From: Bradyrhizobium sp. CIAT3101
Lineage (GTDB): Bacteria > Pseudomonadota > Alphaproteobacteria > Rhizobiales > Xanthobacteraceae
Reading direction: 5' to 3'
Assembly: GCF_029714945.1 (NCBI RefSeq)
Contig: NZ_CP121634.1
Coordinates: 3,493,001 to 3,557,000 of the forward strand
Length of the DNA stretch: 64,000 bases
Shown: positions 8,250 through 16,236 of the stretch, piece after piece
How the letters are laid out: each line of letters opens with the position of its first letter
Position numbering within the stretch: position 1 is the first letter of the stretch
Notes under the pieces: model-generated
The model's input: the letters and a program-made list of their open reading frames with translations, nothing else
Told to the model about the DNA's origin: nothing
Database searches by the model: none
Program-made: the position numbers and the translations under genes

Positions 8250-9878
8250 ATGTTCCGACATTTGCGTCGTGCGTTCGCCTCCAGAGTTGCGCTTTCGGTC
8301 TCGGCGCTTTCAGTCTCCGCGCTTTCAGTCTTGGCGCTTTCGGCACTGGCCACGCCGGTTCTTGCCGCGGGCAAGACCATTACCGCGGTGATGCATTCGG
8401 ATCTGCGCATCCTCGATCCGATTTTCACCAGCGCCTATATCGCGCGTGACCATGGCTACATGGTCTACGACACGCTGATCGCGACGGATTCCAACTTCAA
8501 GATCCAGCCGCAGATGGCGGACTGGACAATCTCCGATGACAAGCTGACCTACACCTTTACGCTGCGCGATGGCCTGAAGTGGCATGACGGTACGCCGGTG
8601 ACGGCGGAAGACTGCGTCGCCTCGCTGAAGCGCTGGGCCGCTGTCGACAGCATGGGGCAGCAGATGATGCTGTTCACTGCGAGTCTCGAGGCGACTGACC
8701 CCAAGACCATCACGCTGAAGCTGAAGGAGCCTTATGCGCTGGTGCTGGACGCGATCGGTAAGCCGTCCTCGCGCGTCGCTTTCATGATGCCGAAGCGTCT
8801 GGCCGATACCCCGGTGGACAAGCAGATTCCCGAGCAGATCGGCTCCGGCCCCTTCAAATTCGTTCCGACTGAATTCCAGCCGGGCGTGAAGTCGGTCTAT
8901 GTCAAAAACACTGATTACGTACCACGCAAGGAGCCGCCGAGCTGGACGGCCGGCGGCAAGGTGGTGAAGGTCGACCGCGTCGAATGGATCACCATGCCGG
9001 ACGCGCAGACGGCGTTGAACGCGCTGCAGTCGGGCGACATCGATTTCATGGAAGTGCCTGCCATCGAAATGTTGCCCACCATTGAGGCCGACAAGGACCT
9101 CAAGGTCGATATCCTGAACAAGTTCGGATTCCAGACTGGTGCGCGGATGAATTTCCTCCATCCGCCATTCGACAACGTCAAGGTTCGTCGCGCAGCATTC
9201 CTGGCGGTCAACCAGAAGGACGTGCTCGATGCTCTGATCGGCAATCCCAAATACTACAAGACGTGCGCTGCGGCCTTCATCTGCGACACGCCGTTCGCGA
9301 CGGAGATTGGCGGTGAGGTCCTTGCGAAGGGCGGCGACATGGCTGCAGCCAGAAAGGCGCTCGCCGAGTCCGGCTACGACGGCACACCGGTCGTGCTCAT
9401 GGCGCCGGGCGACGTCGTGACGCTGAAGGCTCAACCGATCGTCATGGCCCAGCACCTACGCGATGCCGGCTTCAAGGTTGATTTGCAGGCCACCGATTGG
9501 CAGACGGTGGTAAGCCGGCGCGCCAGCCAGAAGCCTCCGAAGGAGGGCGGCTGGAACATGTTCGTCACAAACTTTGTCAGCGCCGACGCCTCGAACCCGA
9601 TTTCCAACATCGCCGTCGGTGGGCAGGGCACGAAGGGCGGCTGGTTCGGCTGGCCGGAGGACGCCAAGGTGGAACAGTTGAAGGACGCCTTCGTCCGCGC
9701 CGCCTCGCTTGACGAGCAGAAGAAGATCGCGGCCGAGATCCAGCAGGAAGCCTACGACCAGGTGCTGTACATACCGCTCGGCCAGTATCAGTCGCCGAGC
9801 GCATGGCGCAAGTCGCTGAGCGGCGTCATCGACGGCCCGGCGACCCCGGTGTTCTGGAACATCGACAAGTCCGAGTGA
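8250..9878 (+). CDS. Peptide ABC transporter substrate-binding protein, family 5 (second tandem copy)
   Basis: Periplasmic binding protein of 542 residues, a close paralogue of the preceding gene; the mature parts align without large gaps and share long identical blocks such as HSDLRI-DPIFT and IPEQIGSGPFKF. The ATG at 8250 has AGGAG 8 nt upstream; earlier in-frame starts lie in the previous gene and are rejected. The signal peptide contains four 15-bp units (8289-8348), giving repeated ALSVS-like segments that the first copy lacks. Differences cluster in the ligand-facing region around residues 265-290 (VPAIEMLPTIEADKD against VPPWDLLPVLEGNSD), which could mean a changed ligand. Both stop codons are followed by similar hairpins, so the duplicated unit included the 3' flank. 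Confidence 0.93.
   Translation: MFRHLRRAFASRVALSVSALSVSALSVLALSALATPVLAAGKTITAVMHSDLRILDPIFTSAYIARDHGYMVYDTLIATDSNFKIQPQMADWTISDDKLTYTFTLRDGLKWHDGTPVTAEDCVASLKRWAAVDSMGQQMMLFTASLEATDPKTITLKLKEPYALVLDAIGKPSSRVAFMMPKRLADTPVDKQIPEQIGSGPFKFVPTEFQPGVKSVYVKNTDYVPRKEPPSWTAGGKVVKVDRVEWITMPDAQTALNALQSGDIDFMEVPAIEMLPTIEADKDLKVDILNKFGFQTGARMNFLHPPFDNVKVRRAAFLAVNQKDVLDALIGNPKYYKTCAAAFICDTPFATEIGGEVLAKGGDMAAARKALAESGYDGTPVVLMAPGDVVTLKAQPIVMAQHLRDAGFKVDLQATDWQTVVSRRASQKPPKEGGWNMFVTNFVSADASNPISNIAVGGQGTKGGWFGWPEDAKVEQLKDAFVRAASLDEQKKIAAEIQQEAYDQVLYIPLGQYQSPSAWRKSLSGVIDGPATPVFWNIDKSE
8289..8348 (+). repeat. Four 15-bp tandem units inside signal-peptide coding region
   Basis: Four consecutive units of the form GCGCTTTCNGTCTCN begin at 8289, 8304, 8319 and 8334. 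Each is 15 bp and so adds five residues (ALSVS, ALSVS, ALSVL, ALSAL) without breaking the frame. Copy-number change would lengthen or shorten the hydrophobic core of the signal peptide. Confidence 0.8.
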
Positions 9879-9898
9879 GGCACGCCGGAACCGGGCGA

Positions 9899-9960
9899 GG
9901 GTGCTTCCTGCACCTTTGGTGCCGATCAGCACGCGGCGCCACCGTGATCAGCGGCGCCGG
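9899..9960 (+). promoter_or_regulatory. Two-hairpin 3' element after second binding-protein gene
   Basis: GGTGC-TTCCT-GCACC followed by TTT lies at 9900-9917, then two GGCGCC-containing arms at about 9935-9960. Position, order and flanking words (CTTTGGTNCCGATCA) match the element at 8168-8239, but the stem bases differ while pairing is kept, which argues for a conserved RNA structure rather than simple sequence retention. Confidence 0.5.
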
Positions 9961-10140
9961 TGTCTTCTGGCGGTCCCCGTGGAGGTGAAAGCCGGGGAGC
10001 TTTTAAGTCTTCCAGACTCCAATGATTGCTATTTGTTTCCAAACTGAAATAGATGGCTCGTCTTCGAGTATCACTTTCCCTTCCATCGTTTTGAATCTGT
10101 TGATCTGATTCCCGTGCCGATCGATTTTGCACTCCAGGCG

Positions 10141-11739
10141 ATGGCCGAACGGTCGGATCGCGCGCCGGCGCGCTGGCGGCGGCCGCTGCTGCGCTGGCTC
10201 GACGGCGTGGAGGCCGGCTGGGCCGTGCCGCTTCTCATTGCGTGCTTCGTTGCGGTCTGGACGCTGTATCTCGCCATCGCCTATGCCGGCGGCGGCCTGC
10301 ATCCCGATACGCTCGAAGCCTGGACGCTGGGGCGGCACTTCGCCTTCGGCTATCACAAGCATCCGCCGCTGATGGGCTGGATCGCCGCCAGCTGGACCGC
10401 CGTCTTCCCGGTCAGCGACTGGTCGCTGCAACTGATGGCGATGGTGAACGCCGGCCTCGCGCTGGTCTTCGTCGATTGCGTCGCGCGGCAATTCGTGACC
10501 GGGCACAAGCGCATCCTGGTGCTGCTGCTGCTGATGCTGACGCCGGCCTATCAATTCCACGCCCAGCGCTTCAACGCCAACGCCGTGCTGCTCGCGACCT
10601 GGCCGCTCGCCACATGGTGCTTTCTGCGCGCGTTCGAGACCAGGTCCGCCGTGTGGGCGGTCGCGCTTGGATGCACCGCGGCGCTCGCCATGGTCGGAAA
10701 ATATTACTCGATCTTCCTGCTCACGAGCTTTGCATTCGCCGCGCTGGCGCACCCGGCGCGGCGCGCCTATTTCACCTCCGCGTCGCCGTGGATCTCGGTC
10801 GTCACGGGACTCGCGGTGTTGTCGCCGCACATCTACTGGCTCGCGACCACGGGGGCATCGACCTTCACCTACGCGCTGAACCATGCCAACGGCAATGCCG
10901 TCAGCTCGCTCGACGACGTGACGAATTTCCTGCTGGGATTGGTCGCGGCCATCAGCGTCGCGGCCGTGCTCTGGGTGCTCATCGCGGGCACGCGCCTCAA
11001 GCAGTTCCCGGCCGACTTCGTCGCGATGAGCCCGAGCCTTCGGCTTCTCTTCTACGTTGCCATCGGCACCATCGCTCTGCCGGTCCTCACCGCGCTCGCG
11101 ATGGGGACGGATTTGCCGTCGCTATGGGCCCTGCAGGGATTGTTCCTGTTCGTCGTGCTGATCGTCTGTGGCGCCCGTTACCCGCTCGAACGCTTCTACA
11201 CCGTCAATGTCACGGTCATTGTCGCCGGCGTTGCGCTTGTCGCGGTGCTGGTCGCCGCACCAATCCATGCCGTCTATCGCAATAGAGGCGGTTATGAAGA
11301 GGGACGGAACCTTTACGCGCAAGCAGCTGGCGAGCTCACCCGGCAATGGCGCGAGCTGACCGGCGAGCCGCTCGGCGCCGTCAGTGGCGACGATTCGCTC
11401 GCCTTCGCCACGGCCTTCTACAGTCCGGATCATCCGCATTATGCGCGGCCGTTCGAGCACCAGTACGATTGGGGCCTGCCGCGAAAGACGACGCTCGATC
11501 GCGGCTGGGCCGCGCTCTGCTTCCGTGGCCAGGATTATTGCGGCCGCTGGATGGAATTTGTGTCTGCGCGCGCGGGGAATTTTGTCCGGCGGGAGTTCAC
11601 CGTGCAGGCCTCGCTGTGGGGCCGGCCGGGCCTGAGCCGGGACGTCATCGTGCTGATGGTGCCCCCGCGTGCGAACAGCGGCGCATCGCCCGAAAGCGCA
11701 GAGCTGGAGTTCGGCGCCAGCCGGCGCAGCCCGGAATAG
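10141..11739 (+). CDS. Membrane glycosyltransferase, GT39/ArnT-like (PMT_2) family
   Basis: Polytopic inner-membrane protein of 532 residues with about ten hydrophobic helices. After the first helix there is a periplasmic loop with HPDTLEAW, then GYHKHPPLMGW, features of the PMT_2/GT39 group that use polyprenyl-phosphate sugars to modify lipids or envelope polymers. The C-terminal 130 residues are soluble and probably periplasmic. The start is uncertain: an ATG at 10141 is chosen, while a GTG at 10114 would add nine residues; neither has a strong ribosome binding site. The 230-nt leader is unusually A+T-rich for this region. The gene stands alone. The sugar and acceptor are unknown. Confidence 0.8.
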   Translation: MAERSDRAPARWRRPLLRWLDGVEAGWAVPLLIACFVAVWTLYLAIAYAGGGLHPDTLEAWTLGRHFAFGYHKHPPLMGWIAASWTAVFPVSDWSLQLMAMVNAGLALVFVDCVARQFVTGHKRILVLLLLMLTPAYQFHAQRFNANAVLLATWPLATWCFLRAFETRSAVWAVALGCTAALAMVGKYYSIFLLTSFAFAALAHPARRAYFTSASPWISVVTGLAVLSPHIYWLATTGASTFTYALNHANGNAVSSLDDVTNFLLGLVAAISVAAVLWVLIAGTRLKQFPADFVAMSPSLRLLFYVAIGTIALPVLTALAMGTDLPSLWALQGLFLFVVLIVCGARYPLERFYTVNVTVIVAGVALVAVLVAAPIHAVYRNRGGYEEGRNLYAQAAGELTRQWRELTGEPLGAVSGDDSLAFATAFYSPDHPHYARPFEHQYDWGLPRKTTLDRGWAALCFRGQDYCGRWMEFVSARAGNFVRREFTVQASLWGRPGLSRDVIVLMVPPRANSGASPESAELEFGASRRSPE

Positions 11740-11749
11740 GGCGCATCTC

Positions 11750-11890
11750 TCAGCAGTGGCTGTCGCGCACCCGTTCAAGGCCTTCGCTTGCGAAGGGAGG
11801 TGTGAAGGCGGGCTGCTTGGCGCCAACAGCCTTTCGCTGCGCCTCAGTCGGTTCCGACGCGTGATCGGTTTCGTTGCGTTTCGGTTCCAT
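11750..11890 (-). CDS. Possible small protein of 46 residues
   Basis: A short minus-strand frame (MEPKRNETDHASE... ending VRDSHC) fits the gap between the GT39-like gene and the exporter gene. GAGAGG lies about 7-9 nt before the ATG at 11890. The product is hydrophilic, with no membrane segment and a Pro-rich middle (PAFTPPFASEG). It is read in the same direction as the exporter, about 55 nt downstream of it. I recognise no family. It could be a chance frame; the ribosome binding site and fit to the gap are the only support. Confidence 0.4.
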   Translation of the reverse strand: MEPKRNETDHASEPTEAQRKAVGAKQPAFTPPFASEGLERVRDSHC

Positions 11891-11944
11891 GAGGCGACCT
11901 CTCGAAAATGCTGCAGGACAACATCGAGGCGCCTGCGAAGTTCC

Positions 11945-13195
11945 TCACACGATCGGGCGATGATGCGGCTTGAACAGCCGCCCCTTCTCCACCACCAGAA
12001 CGATCGCCAGCGCCGCAAGCGTCGACAGGAAGAATCCGATCGAGAACGGCAGCAGCGTGCCGTCGAAACTCTGGCCGATCGCTGTTCCGACCACGATGCC
12101 GATCAGCGTCGTGATCGAGCCGTAGAGCGAGGAGGCCGTGCCGGCGATGTGGCCCTGCGGCTCCATCGCAAGCGCGGTGAAATTGGCGACCATCATGCCG
12201 AACGAGAACATCATCAGCGCCGACAGCACCATGAACAGGGGAAGCGGCAGCACGCCGAGGATCTCGGTCAGCAGCATCACGCCGGCGACCACGGTGTAGA
12301 GCGTCAGCGCGCCGTGCGAGATCACGCGCATGCCGAGCCGCCCGACCAGTTTTGCGTTGAGGAAGCCGGCGACCGCTGTGCCGGCCGCGATCGCCGCAAA
12401 GGCGAGCGGGAAGTAGTGGCCGAGATGATAGATGCCGGTGAACACCTGCTGGGCCGAGAACACGAAGGCGAACAGCGCGCCCATGACGGCGCCGGCGGCC
12501 GACGCATAGCCGATGGTCTGGCGGTTGGTGACGGTCTGGCGGAAGGCCGAGAGCACGTCGGCGGGCGCGAGCGACCTGCGCTCCGTCTCGGGCAGCGTCT
12601 CCGGAAGCCGCCACACGCTCCACGCCAGCGCGATGATGCCGTAGAGCATCAGCACGACGAAAATGCCGCGCCATTGCGTGACCAGCAGCACAGCCTGTCC
12701 GAACGAGGGCGCGATCACGGGGACGGCGATGAAGATCATCATGGCAAGCGACATCACGCTCGCCATGCGGCGGCCGGCATAGCAGTCGCGCACGATCGAG
12801 GTCGCGATCACGCGCGTCGCCGAGGTGCCGAGGCCTTGCAGCGCGCGCGCGAGCAGCAGCGTCTCGAACGAGGGCGCCGCGACCGCCAGCACGCTCGCCA
12901 CCGCATAGACCGCCATGCCGCCGAGCAGCACCGGCCGGCGCCCGAACCGGTCCGACAGCGGGCCCATGACGAATTGACCGGCACCGAAGCCGATCAGGAA
13001 GGTCGACAGCACGAGCTGGAGATGATTGGCGTTGGGAATGCCGAAGGCCGCCCCGATATTGGGCAGCGCCGGCAGCATCATGTCCATCGCCAGCGGATTA
13101 AGCGCCATGATGGACGCAATCACGACAACGAATTCGGGAAATCCCATCGGACGGTGTCCGGAGGACACCCAGTCGTCGGCATTGACGTCGGACAA
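11945..13195 (-). CDS. MFS multidrug exporter, Bcr/CflA family
   Basis: Major facilitator superfamily drug:proton antiporter of about 416 residues with twelve predicted helices. The first helix contains PLAMDMMLPALP, the Bcr/CflA hallmark, and motif A is GPLSDRFGRRP between helices 2 and 3. The later GLGTSATRVIATSIVRD matches motif C-type sequence of the family. The start is uncertain: a TTG at 13195 is chosen because GGGGTGAG lies just upstream; an ATG at 13147 would also leave an intact first helix. It is downstream of, and on the same strand as, a TetR regulator at 13333-13914, which may control it. Substrate not predictable. Confidence 0.88.
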   Translation of the reverse strand: MSDVNADDWVSSGHRPMGFPEFVVVIASIMALNPLAMDMMLPALPNIGAAFGIPNANHLQLVLSTFLIGFGAGQFVMGPLSDRFGRRPVLLGGMAVYAVASVLAVAAPSFETLLLARALQGLGTSATRVIATSIVRDCYAGRRMASVMSLAMMIFIAVPVIAPSFGQAVLLVTQWRGIFVVLMLYGIIALAWSVWRLPETLPETERRSLAPADVLSAFRQTVTNRQTIGYASAAGAVMGALFAFVFSAQQVFTGIYHLGHYFPLAFAAIAAGTAVAGFLNAKLVGRLGMRVISHGALTLYTVVAGVMLLTEILGVLPLPLFMVLSALMMFSFGMMVANFTALAMEPQGHIAGTASSLYGSITTLIGIVVGTAIGQSFDGTLLPFSIGFFLSTLAALAIVLVVEKGRLFKPHHRPIV

Positions 13196-13332
13196 GCAGC
13201 TCACCCCTGATTTCAAAGGTCATATCTAAGGTACATGCTGCATCGCACAACCCATGTTTTGGGATGGCTGTCCGGCGGGGCCGGGGACGGACAACAAATG
13301 GTGAAGACGTCGCCGGCTCAGGCAGCCCGGGA

Positions 13333-13914
13333 TCAGCTCGCGCGAGGTGCCTGTTCGACCAGATCGAGCGCCAGTCGGCCGGCCGCGTCGACATAATCGA
13401 GATCGCGATGGATCAGCATCACGGTCGTGGCGCCGTCGAGCAGGATCACGATCTGCCGCGCAAGTCCCGCCGCGCCGTGAATGCCGTGGTCACGTAGCTC
13501 CGTCTCCAGCCACGCCTCAAAGCGCTTCTTGTGGGCCGCGCCGGCCTTGACCGCGGGGTGTGCGGGCGTATTGGCGAGCTCGGCGATGGTGCGCAGGAAG
13601 CCGCAGCCGCGCCACTTCGGCGTATCCACCGATTTGCCGAGCCTGGTGAAGAGACCGCGGACCTTGTCCGCTACCGTTCCGTCGGTCTCGGCGAACCAGC
13701 GCATGTAGAGCTCGAGCGTCGGCTGGTCCCGGGCTGCGATGGTTTCGGCGACGAGCTCGTCCTTGCTGGTGAAGTGATAATAGAGCGTCTTCTTGGTGAC
13801 GCCCGCCTTCTCCGCGACGGCATCCATGCTGACCGCCCTGATGCCCTCGCCATAGAACAGGCGCGTCGCCGCGACGACGATCTGCTCGCGTGTGCTGTCA
13901 CCCCTTGCCGCCAT
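13333..13914 (-). CDS. TetR/AcrR family transcriptional regulator
   Basis: Repressor-type DNA-binding protein of 193 residues. The N-terminal helix-turn-helix is clear: REQIVVAATRLFYGEGIRAVS, then DAVAEKAGVTKKTLYYHF at about residues 35-52. The C-terminal ligand domain is typical in length but gives no ligand. The ATG at 13914 or a GTG two codons earlier could start it. A perfect inverted repeat lies right before the start (13923-13946), between this gene and the divergent enoyl-CoA hydratase gene, so autoregulation plus control of the hydratase is likely. The exporter gene follows on the same strand after about 140 nt and may belong to the same unit. Confidence 0.9.
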   Translation of the reverse strand: MAARGDSTREQIVVAATRLFYGEGIRAVSMDAVAEKAGVTKKTLYYHFTSKDELVAETIAARDQPTLELYMRWFAETDGTVADKVRGLFTRLGKSVDTPKWRGCGFLRTIAELANTPAHPAVKAGAAHKKRFEAWLETELRDHGIHGAAGLARQIVILLDGATTVMLIHRDLDYVDAAGRLALDLVEQAPRAS

Positions 13915-13922
13915 CGGCACAA

Positions 13923-13946
13923 TGTATACCGCCTAGTGAGTATACA
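13923..13946. promoter_or_regulatory. Candidate TetR operator (inverted repeat)
   Basis: TGTATAC and GTATACA form a perfect 7-bp inverted repeat with a 10-bp spacer in the short region between the TetR gene and the divergent hydratase gene. The placement, a few bases before the regulator start, is what is expected of an autoregulatory operator. Confidence 0.65.
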
Positions 13947-14003
13947 CAACGGAACCGCTGTGGCTGACTTCCGCGCCTGTTCGCGCCTGGAAGGAGCCTG
14001 CAC

Positions 14004-14783
14004 TTGCCTGATCTCGTACTCTCGGAAACACGCGGCGCCGTCGCATTGCTGACGTTCAACCGCCCGAACAAGCTCAACGCGCTGAGCTACGCGCTGATTG
14101 ATCAACTGATGACGATGCTCGACCGCATTGAGGACGACGAAGACATTCGCGCGGTCGTGCTGACCGGCGCCGGAGATCGCGCCTTCTCCGCGGGCGCCGA
14201 CATCGCCGAGTTCTCCGAGAGCGTGAAGGCCGGTCCCGATGCCGCGGCAAAAGCCTTCGTGCGGCGCGGGCAGGCGATGACGGCGCGCATGGAAGCGTTT
14301 CCGAAACCGGTCATCGCCGCCGTCAACGGCATCGCCTTCGGCGGCGGTTGCGAGATCACCGAAGCCGTCCATCTCGCAATCGCCAGCGAGCGCGCCACAT
14401 TTGCAAAGCCGGAGATCGCGATCGGCATCACGCCGACCTTCGGCGGCACGCAGCGCCTGCCACGGCTCGCGGGCCGGAAGCGGGCGCTGGAATATCTTCT
14501 GACCGGCGATTCCTTTTCGCCGCAACGCGCGCTCGAGATTGGATTGGTCAATCGCGTCGTCCCGCACGAGCAGCTCCTGGACGCCGCTCTCACGCTGGCC
14601 GGCCGCATCACGCGGCATTCGCCTCTCGCGGTGGCCCGGGTCATCACCGCTGCCACCCGCGGCCTCAACGTCTCGATCGCGGAGGGCCTCGCCATCGAAA
14701 GCGAGCAGTTCGCACGGATGGCAGCGACGCAGGACACGCGCGAGGCGCTCGATGCCTGGCTGGCCGCCCGCGCGTCGCGATAG
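14004..14783 (+). CDS. Enoyl-CoA hydratase/isomerase family protein
   Basis: Crotonase-fold enzyme of 259 residues that would hydrate trans-2-enoyl-CoA in fatty-acid or related acyl-CoA breakdown. Both catalytic glutamates of true hydratases are present: E117 in GGGCEIT and E137 in KPEIAIG. The oxyanion-hole region AFSAGADI (about 60-67) and TPTFGGTQRLPR are also seen. The start is TTG at 14004, supported by AAGGAG 7 nt upstream and by the normal family N terminus. It is divergent from a TetR regulator with an operator in between, so an acyl-CoA or fatty acid may be the inducer. Confidence 0.92.
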   Translation: MPDLVLSETRGAVALLTFNRPNKLNALSYALIDQLMTMLDRIEDDEDIRAVVLTGAGDRAFSAGADIAEFSESVKAGPDAAAKAFVRRGQAMTARMEAFPKPVIAAVNGIAFGGGCEITEAVHLAIASERATFAKPEIAIGITPTFGGTQRLPRLAGRKRALEYLLTGDSFSPQRALEIGLVNRVVPHEQLLDAALTLAGRITRHSPLAVARVITAATRGLNVSIAEGLAIESEQFARMAATQDTREALDAWLAARASR

Positions 14784-14838
14784 GCGATGGTTGGAAACCA
14801 GGGATTCACCATAACCGCGGGGACAACCCATCGGAGAG

Positions 14839-16236
14839 ATGAATCCGCAACGCATCCTGTCCAATGTGGCCAGACCGGCCGCCGGGTCAGGCGCCGAGGG
14901 AACTCAGGCAACAGGCAGGGTATCAGACGTGTCCGACATCACCGGAACTGCACGATGGTCGGGACCGTCGGCCGACATGGCCGGCAAGCGCAACGCCTGG
15001 CTTGCCTGCCTGATCGCGCTGGTGGCGGTGCTGGTGATCGGCAATCTCGCCAACGATAGCGCGCTCGATGTGAATTACGGCTGGGACGTCCGCGTCAACT
15101 GCGCGGCCGTCGATGCGCATGCCGACGGGCTCGATCCGTACTACGTGAAAAATCTGAAGGGCACCAAGCTCTCTTATCCCTATTTGCCCGTGACGCTGGA
15201 CGCCTTTCGACCGCTGTGCGCGGGCGGCTTTCTCGTCGGGCATCACCGCGGCGTCTTTCTCGTCATCGCCGCGCTCTGCGGCCTGGTGCTGCCCGGGATC
15301 GGCCGGATGCGCAATCTGCGTGATGTGGCGCTGCGGAGCCTCTACGTGCTCGGCGCCTTCGTCGGCTTCGAATGGGTGCTGGCCTCGGGCAATTTCGCGA
15401 TCCTGGGCGGCGGACTGACGGCCGCGGCACTTGCCCTTCTGCTTCGCCCCGCGAAGCCCGACGATCGAAATGACGTCGTTCGGATTGCAGGCGCGGCGCT
15501 GCTCGGTCTCGTGATGTCGTTCAAGCTGGTGTTCTGCCCGGTCCTGGCTGCGCTCTATTTCCTGCCGCTGTCGCGGCGGCGAAAACTGGTCCTGATGATC
15601 GTGGCGGGCCTCGGCTTCGCGTTGCCGATCCTGGCTTCGGTCGTCTTCTATCCAGGCTTGTTCGCGAGCTGGCTGCTCGCGATCACGGGCGGAATCCCCG
15701 GTCAGCATTCGGTCCAGATCGAGGAAACCAATCCGTCGCTGCTGCTCCTCGCCCAGACCATCGTGGACCGGGTCGGCTTCGTCGACAGCAAGCCGCTCGT
15801 GTTCGCCATTTACGCGCTGGCGGCGACCGCATTCGTGCTCGCGCCGCTCGGCTGGTCGCTGCTGCGTGCGATCCGCAACAATGAGGGATCGTTGCCGGCG
15901 CGCCTCGACCGCTGGCTGATCGATCATCCGCAGGCCGCGATGCGGATCACGGTGCTTGCGATGTACGGCCTCTATCTCTGCTCGCCGCGCCTGAAGGAAT
16001 ATGCGCTCTTCGAGCTCGCGGTCTACGCCGCCGTCCTGATCGTCGATCTTCCGGCCGCGGCCCTTGCAGCCGTGCTGACCATCGGCGTTGCCGTGCCGAC
16101 GCTGGTCTCGATCACGGGGATCACGATCGAAGGTGGCTTCGTCCAGGTTGCGGTCGCGCTGATGTGCTTCTGGATCCTGTTGCTCGATTTTCGCGCCGAG
16201 CCGACGCGTCTCGAGCAACACGGCGTGCGTCCATGA
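14839..16236 (+). CDS. GT87-like polytopic membrane protein (first tandem copy)
   Basis: Membrane protein of 465 residues with about ten hydrophobic helices and a conserved first loop containing WDVRVNCAAVDAH and DPYYVKNLKG. The layout resembles GT-C glycosyltransferases of the GT87/DUF2029 type, which move mannose or similar sugars from a lipid carrier; this assignment is by overall pattern and not certain. The first about 50 residues are hydrophilic, so the true start may be later than the ATG at 14839; GGAG lies very close to that ATG. It is followed by a paralogue with a 4-nt overlap (ATGA), so the two are co-translated. Confidence 0.7.
   Translation: MNPQRILSNVARPAAGSGAEGTQATGRVSDVSDITGTARWSGPSADMAGKRNAWLACLIALVAVLVIGNLANDSALDVNYGWDVRVNCAAVDAHADGLDPYYVKNLKGTKLSYPYLPVTLDAFRPLCAGGFLVGHHRGVFLVIAALCGLVLPGIGRMRNLRDVALRSLYVLGAFVGFEWVLASGNFAILGGGLTAAALALLLRPAKPDDRNDVVRIAGAALLGLVMSFKLVFCPVLAALYFLPLSRRRKLVLMIVAGLGFALPILASVVFYPGLFASWLLAITGGIPGQHSVQIEETNPSLLLLAQTIVDRVGFVDSKPLVFAIYALAATAFVLAPLGWSLLRAIRNNEGSLPARLDRWLIDHPQAAMRITVLAMYGLYLCSPRLKEYALFELAVYAAVLIVDLPAAALAAVLTIGVAVPTLVSITGITIEGGFVQVAVALMCFWILLLDFRAEPTRLEQHGVRP

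Noticed and set aside
11669..13210. Open frame of 513 codons on the plus strand
   Set aside because: Antisense shadow of the Bcr/CflA exporter; low-complexity charged product (many Arg, His, Asp).
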